From positions 1 through 64,000 of the forward strand of contig JBLMZI010000011.1 of the NCBI GenBank assembly GCA_050258755.1: a stretch of DNA of 64,000 bases, written 5' to 3'. Positions 62,814 to 64,000 of the stretch are shown piece by piece. Below the pieces are notes generated by a model that saw only the letters and a list, made by a program, of their open reading frames with translations, did no database searches and was not told where the DNA came from. The DNA is from JBLMZI01 sp050258755 (lineage in GTDB: Bacteria; Bacillota; Syntrophomonadia; Syntrophomonadales; DTU052). Numbering within the stretch: the stretch's first letter is position 1; each line of letters opens with the position of its first letter. The translations under genes and the position numbers were made by a program.

Positions 62814-64000
62814 CTAATCGATGCGCGCCGCTTTCTTGGCTTCGATCCGCTGGTAACGTTCCGTCGCGTACCGCATGATCCCCGGCATCAAGTCCCCGGC
62901 AGCGGCCTGTGAGTCATATTTCTTCACCAGCGAAATCGCGTCAAATTTACATTTGGTCGTGCAGATGCCACAGCCGAGGCAGCGATACTCGTTGATCACC
63001 ACCGCGCCGCAGCCCAGGCAGCGCTCGGTCTCACGCTTAATCTGCTCTTCGGTCAGCGTCACCCGCGTATCCTTAAACGATGCCGCTTTTTGGCCATCGC
63101 CATGGGGCGGCTGCTGCCGGGATGCACGGTCATAGCCGTGAAGATCCAGGTTTTCTTTATCGAAAGCGCGGTACTCCCGCTCCCGGCAAAAGTTCAGCCG
63201 GTCGCCATGCAGATACCGGTGGATCGAAATCGCCCCCTGCTTGCCCATGGCAATGGCGTCAATGGCAAACTTCGGGCCGGTCACCGCATCACCGCCGGCA
63301 AACACATCCGGATCACCGGTCTGGCCGCTTACCGCATCCACTTTAATCGTTTGATTCGGATTCAGTTCCATGCCGGAGCCCAGCAGCAATTCGCCCCAGC
63401 GCATTTGCTGTCCCACCGAGATAAGGACCTGTTCGGCAAGTGCGATCTTCGTTTCCGTTTCATCGAATACCGGCGCGAATCGGCCGTTGGCATCCAAAAC
63501 TGAGACGCATTTTTTGAATTCCACGCCGGTAACCCGCCCGTTTTCCTGCAGAATCCGGCTGGGCCCCCAGGAATTGTTCACGCCAATGCCCTCAGCCAAT
63601 GCTTCTTCGATTTCTTCTTCGATGGCCGGCATTTCATCCCGGGTCTCCAGGCAGTACATCTCGACCGGCGAGCCGCCGATCCTTGCGGCGGTCCGGGCAA
63701 CATCCACGGCCACGTTTCCGCCGCCGATGACGATGGCAGGTCCCTTCAGCTCCAGTTTTTCTCCCAGGTTCACTTTACACAGGAACTCGATTCCGGGCAA
63801 TACGCCTTCGGCTTCTTCGCCCGGAAGACCCAGTTTGCGGCTGGCCTGTGCCCCAACGGCTAGATAAAACGCTTTGAAGCCCAGCTTTCTGAGTTCGGAA
63901 AGCGTGATATCGCGGCCGATCTCAACCCCGGTTTTAAATTCAACGCCAATTTCTTTCAGGATGTCGATCTCAGCGTTAATGATGTCCTTTTCCAAGCGGA
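62814..64000 (-). CDS. Fe-S flavoprotein of the glutamate synthase small-subunit/NfnB type (partial)
   Basis: At least 395 residues, cut at its N-terminus by the window edge. It begins inside EKDIINAEIDILKEIGVEF, typical of GltD-like reductases, followed by the NAD(P)-binding loop AIVIGGGNVAVDVAR, the FAD-site VFAGGDAVTGP and two ferredoxin-type clusters near the C-terminus (CLGCGAVV, CLGCGICTTKCKF). Such proteins move electrons between NAD(P)H and ferredoxin or serve as hydrogenase-linked subunits. The link to hypA favours a hydrogenase-related role, which is inference. Confidence 0.82.
   Translation of the reverse strand, partial: RLEKDIINAEIDILKEIGVEFKTGVEIGRDITLSELRKLGFKAFYLAVGAQASRKLGLPGEEAEGVLPGIEFLCKVNLGEKLELKGPAIVIGGGNVAVDVARTAARIGGSPVEMYCLETRDEMPAIEEEIEEALAEGIGVNNSWGPSRILQENGRVTGVEFKKCVSVLDANGRFAPVFDETETKIALAEQVLISVGQQMRWGELLLGSGMELNPNQTIKVDAVSGQTGDPDVFAGGDAVTGPKFAIDAIAMGKQGAISIHRYLHGDRLNFCREREYRAFDKENLDLHGYDRASRQQPPHGDGQKAASFKDTRVTLTEEQIKRETERCLGCGAVVINEYRCLGCGICTTKCKFDAISLVKKYDSQAAAGDLMPGIMRYATERYQRIEAKKAARID

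Noticed and set aside
1..64000. CRISPR array, insertion sequence or prophage
   Set aside because: No spaced direct repeats, transposase or phage genes were found. The repeated GCCCCGC hairpins follow gene ends and behave as terminators.

Overview
The window reads as chromosomal DNA of a spore-forming, strictly anaerobic Firmicute with roughly 50-55 % G+C. The evidence is a Bacillus-like dnaX-ybaB-recR-yaaL-bofA block preceded by tRNA-Ser and a long Firmicutes-type SRP RNA, a BofA homologue, a prkA-yhbH-spoVR sporulation cluster, a YtpB-type terpene synthase, an S-layer-homology surface protein, strong AGGAGG ribosome binding sites, and oxygen-sensitive enzymes (two 2-oxoacid:ferredoxin oxidoreductases, an aldehyde:ferredoxin oxidoreductase, a CoA-transferase, HypA). 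A Negativicutes or peptococcal/clostridial lineage is plausible; the sequence does not settle the genus. No phage, insertion sequence or CRISPR array was seen.

Layout. 1-350: probable leader and promoter of an rRNA operon running leftward out of the window. 349-684: a small thioredoxin-fold protein with an in-frame UGA in a UxxC motif, followed by a SECIS-like hairpin; this is very likely a selenoprotein and would be missed or truncated by ordinary gene calling. 867-4265: leftward operon for a 2-oxoglutarate-type ferredoxin oxidoreductase (korABCD) led by a P-loop ATPase, with a near-consensus promoter. 4709-8439: bofA, yaaL, recR, ybaB, dnaX, SRP RNA, tRNA-Ser. 8777-30559: signalling and housekeeping genes, including two very large chemoreceptors that each contain two complete membrane/signalling modules, a C35-type terpene cassette (polyprenyl synthase plus YtpB), a lipase, a histidine kinase, a GGDEF/HD-GYP protein, an EAL-HDOD protein, a transglycosylase, two metallo-beta-lactamase-fold proteins and an acyl-CoA synthetase.

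31157-35565: a CoA-transferase facing a four-gene pyruvate-type ferredoxin oxidoreductase operon (porCDAB). 35871-37698: an arsRMC arsenic operon with two matching operators and a terminator. 37731-49482: an alcohol dehydrogenase, a lipoprotein, an SLH surface protein, an intergenic structured RNA candidate (about 43341-43640, leftward strand), a thioesterase, a receiver-Hpt protein with a NarL-type regulator, a HYR/PxKF surface protein, an acyltransferase and a Cys-rich/pentapeptide fusion. 49625-55542: a second acyl-CoA synthetase, an MBOAT/SGNH polysaccharide acetylation pair, a MarR-like regulator and a CarD-like protein. 55787-64000: aldehyde:ferredoxin oxidoreductase, prkA-yhbH-spoVR, hypA and an Fe-S flavoprotein cut by the window edge.

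Together the metabolic genes describe ferredoxin-centred anaerobic metabolism of 2-oxoacids, aldehydes and acyl-CoAs. The regulatory genes are rich in chemotaxis and cyclic-di-GMP functions. Most transcription units end in clear hairpin terminators, several of which share the same GCCCCGC core in the right-hand part of the window.
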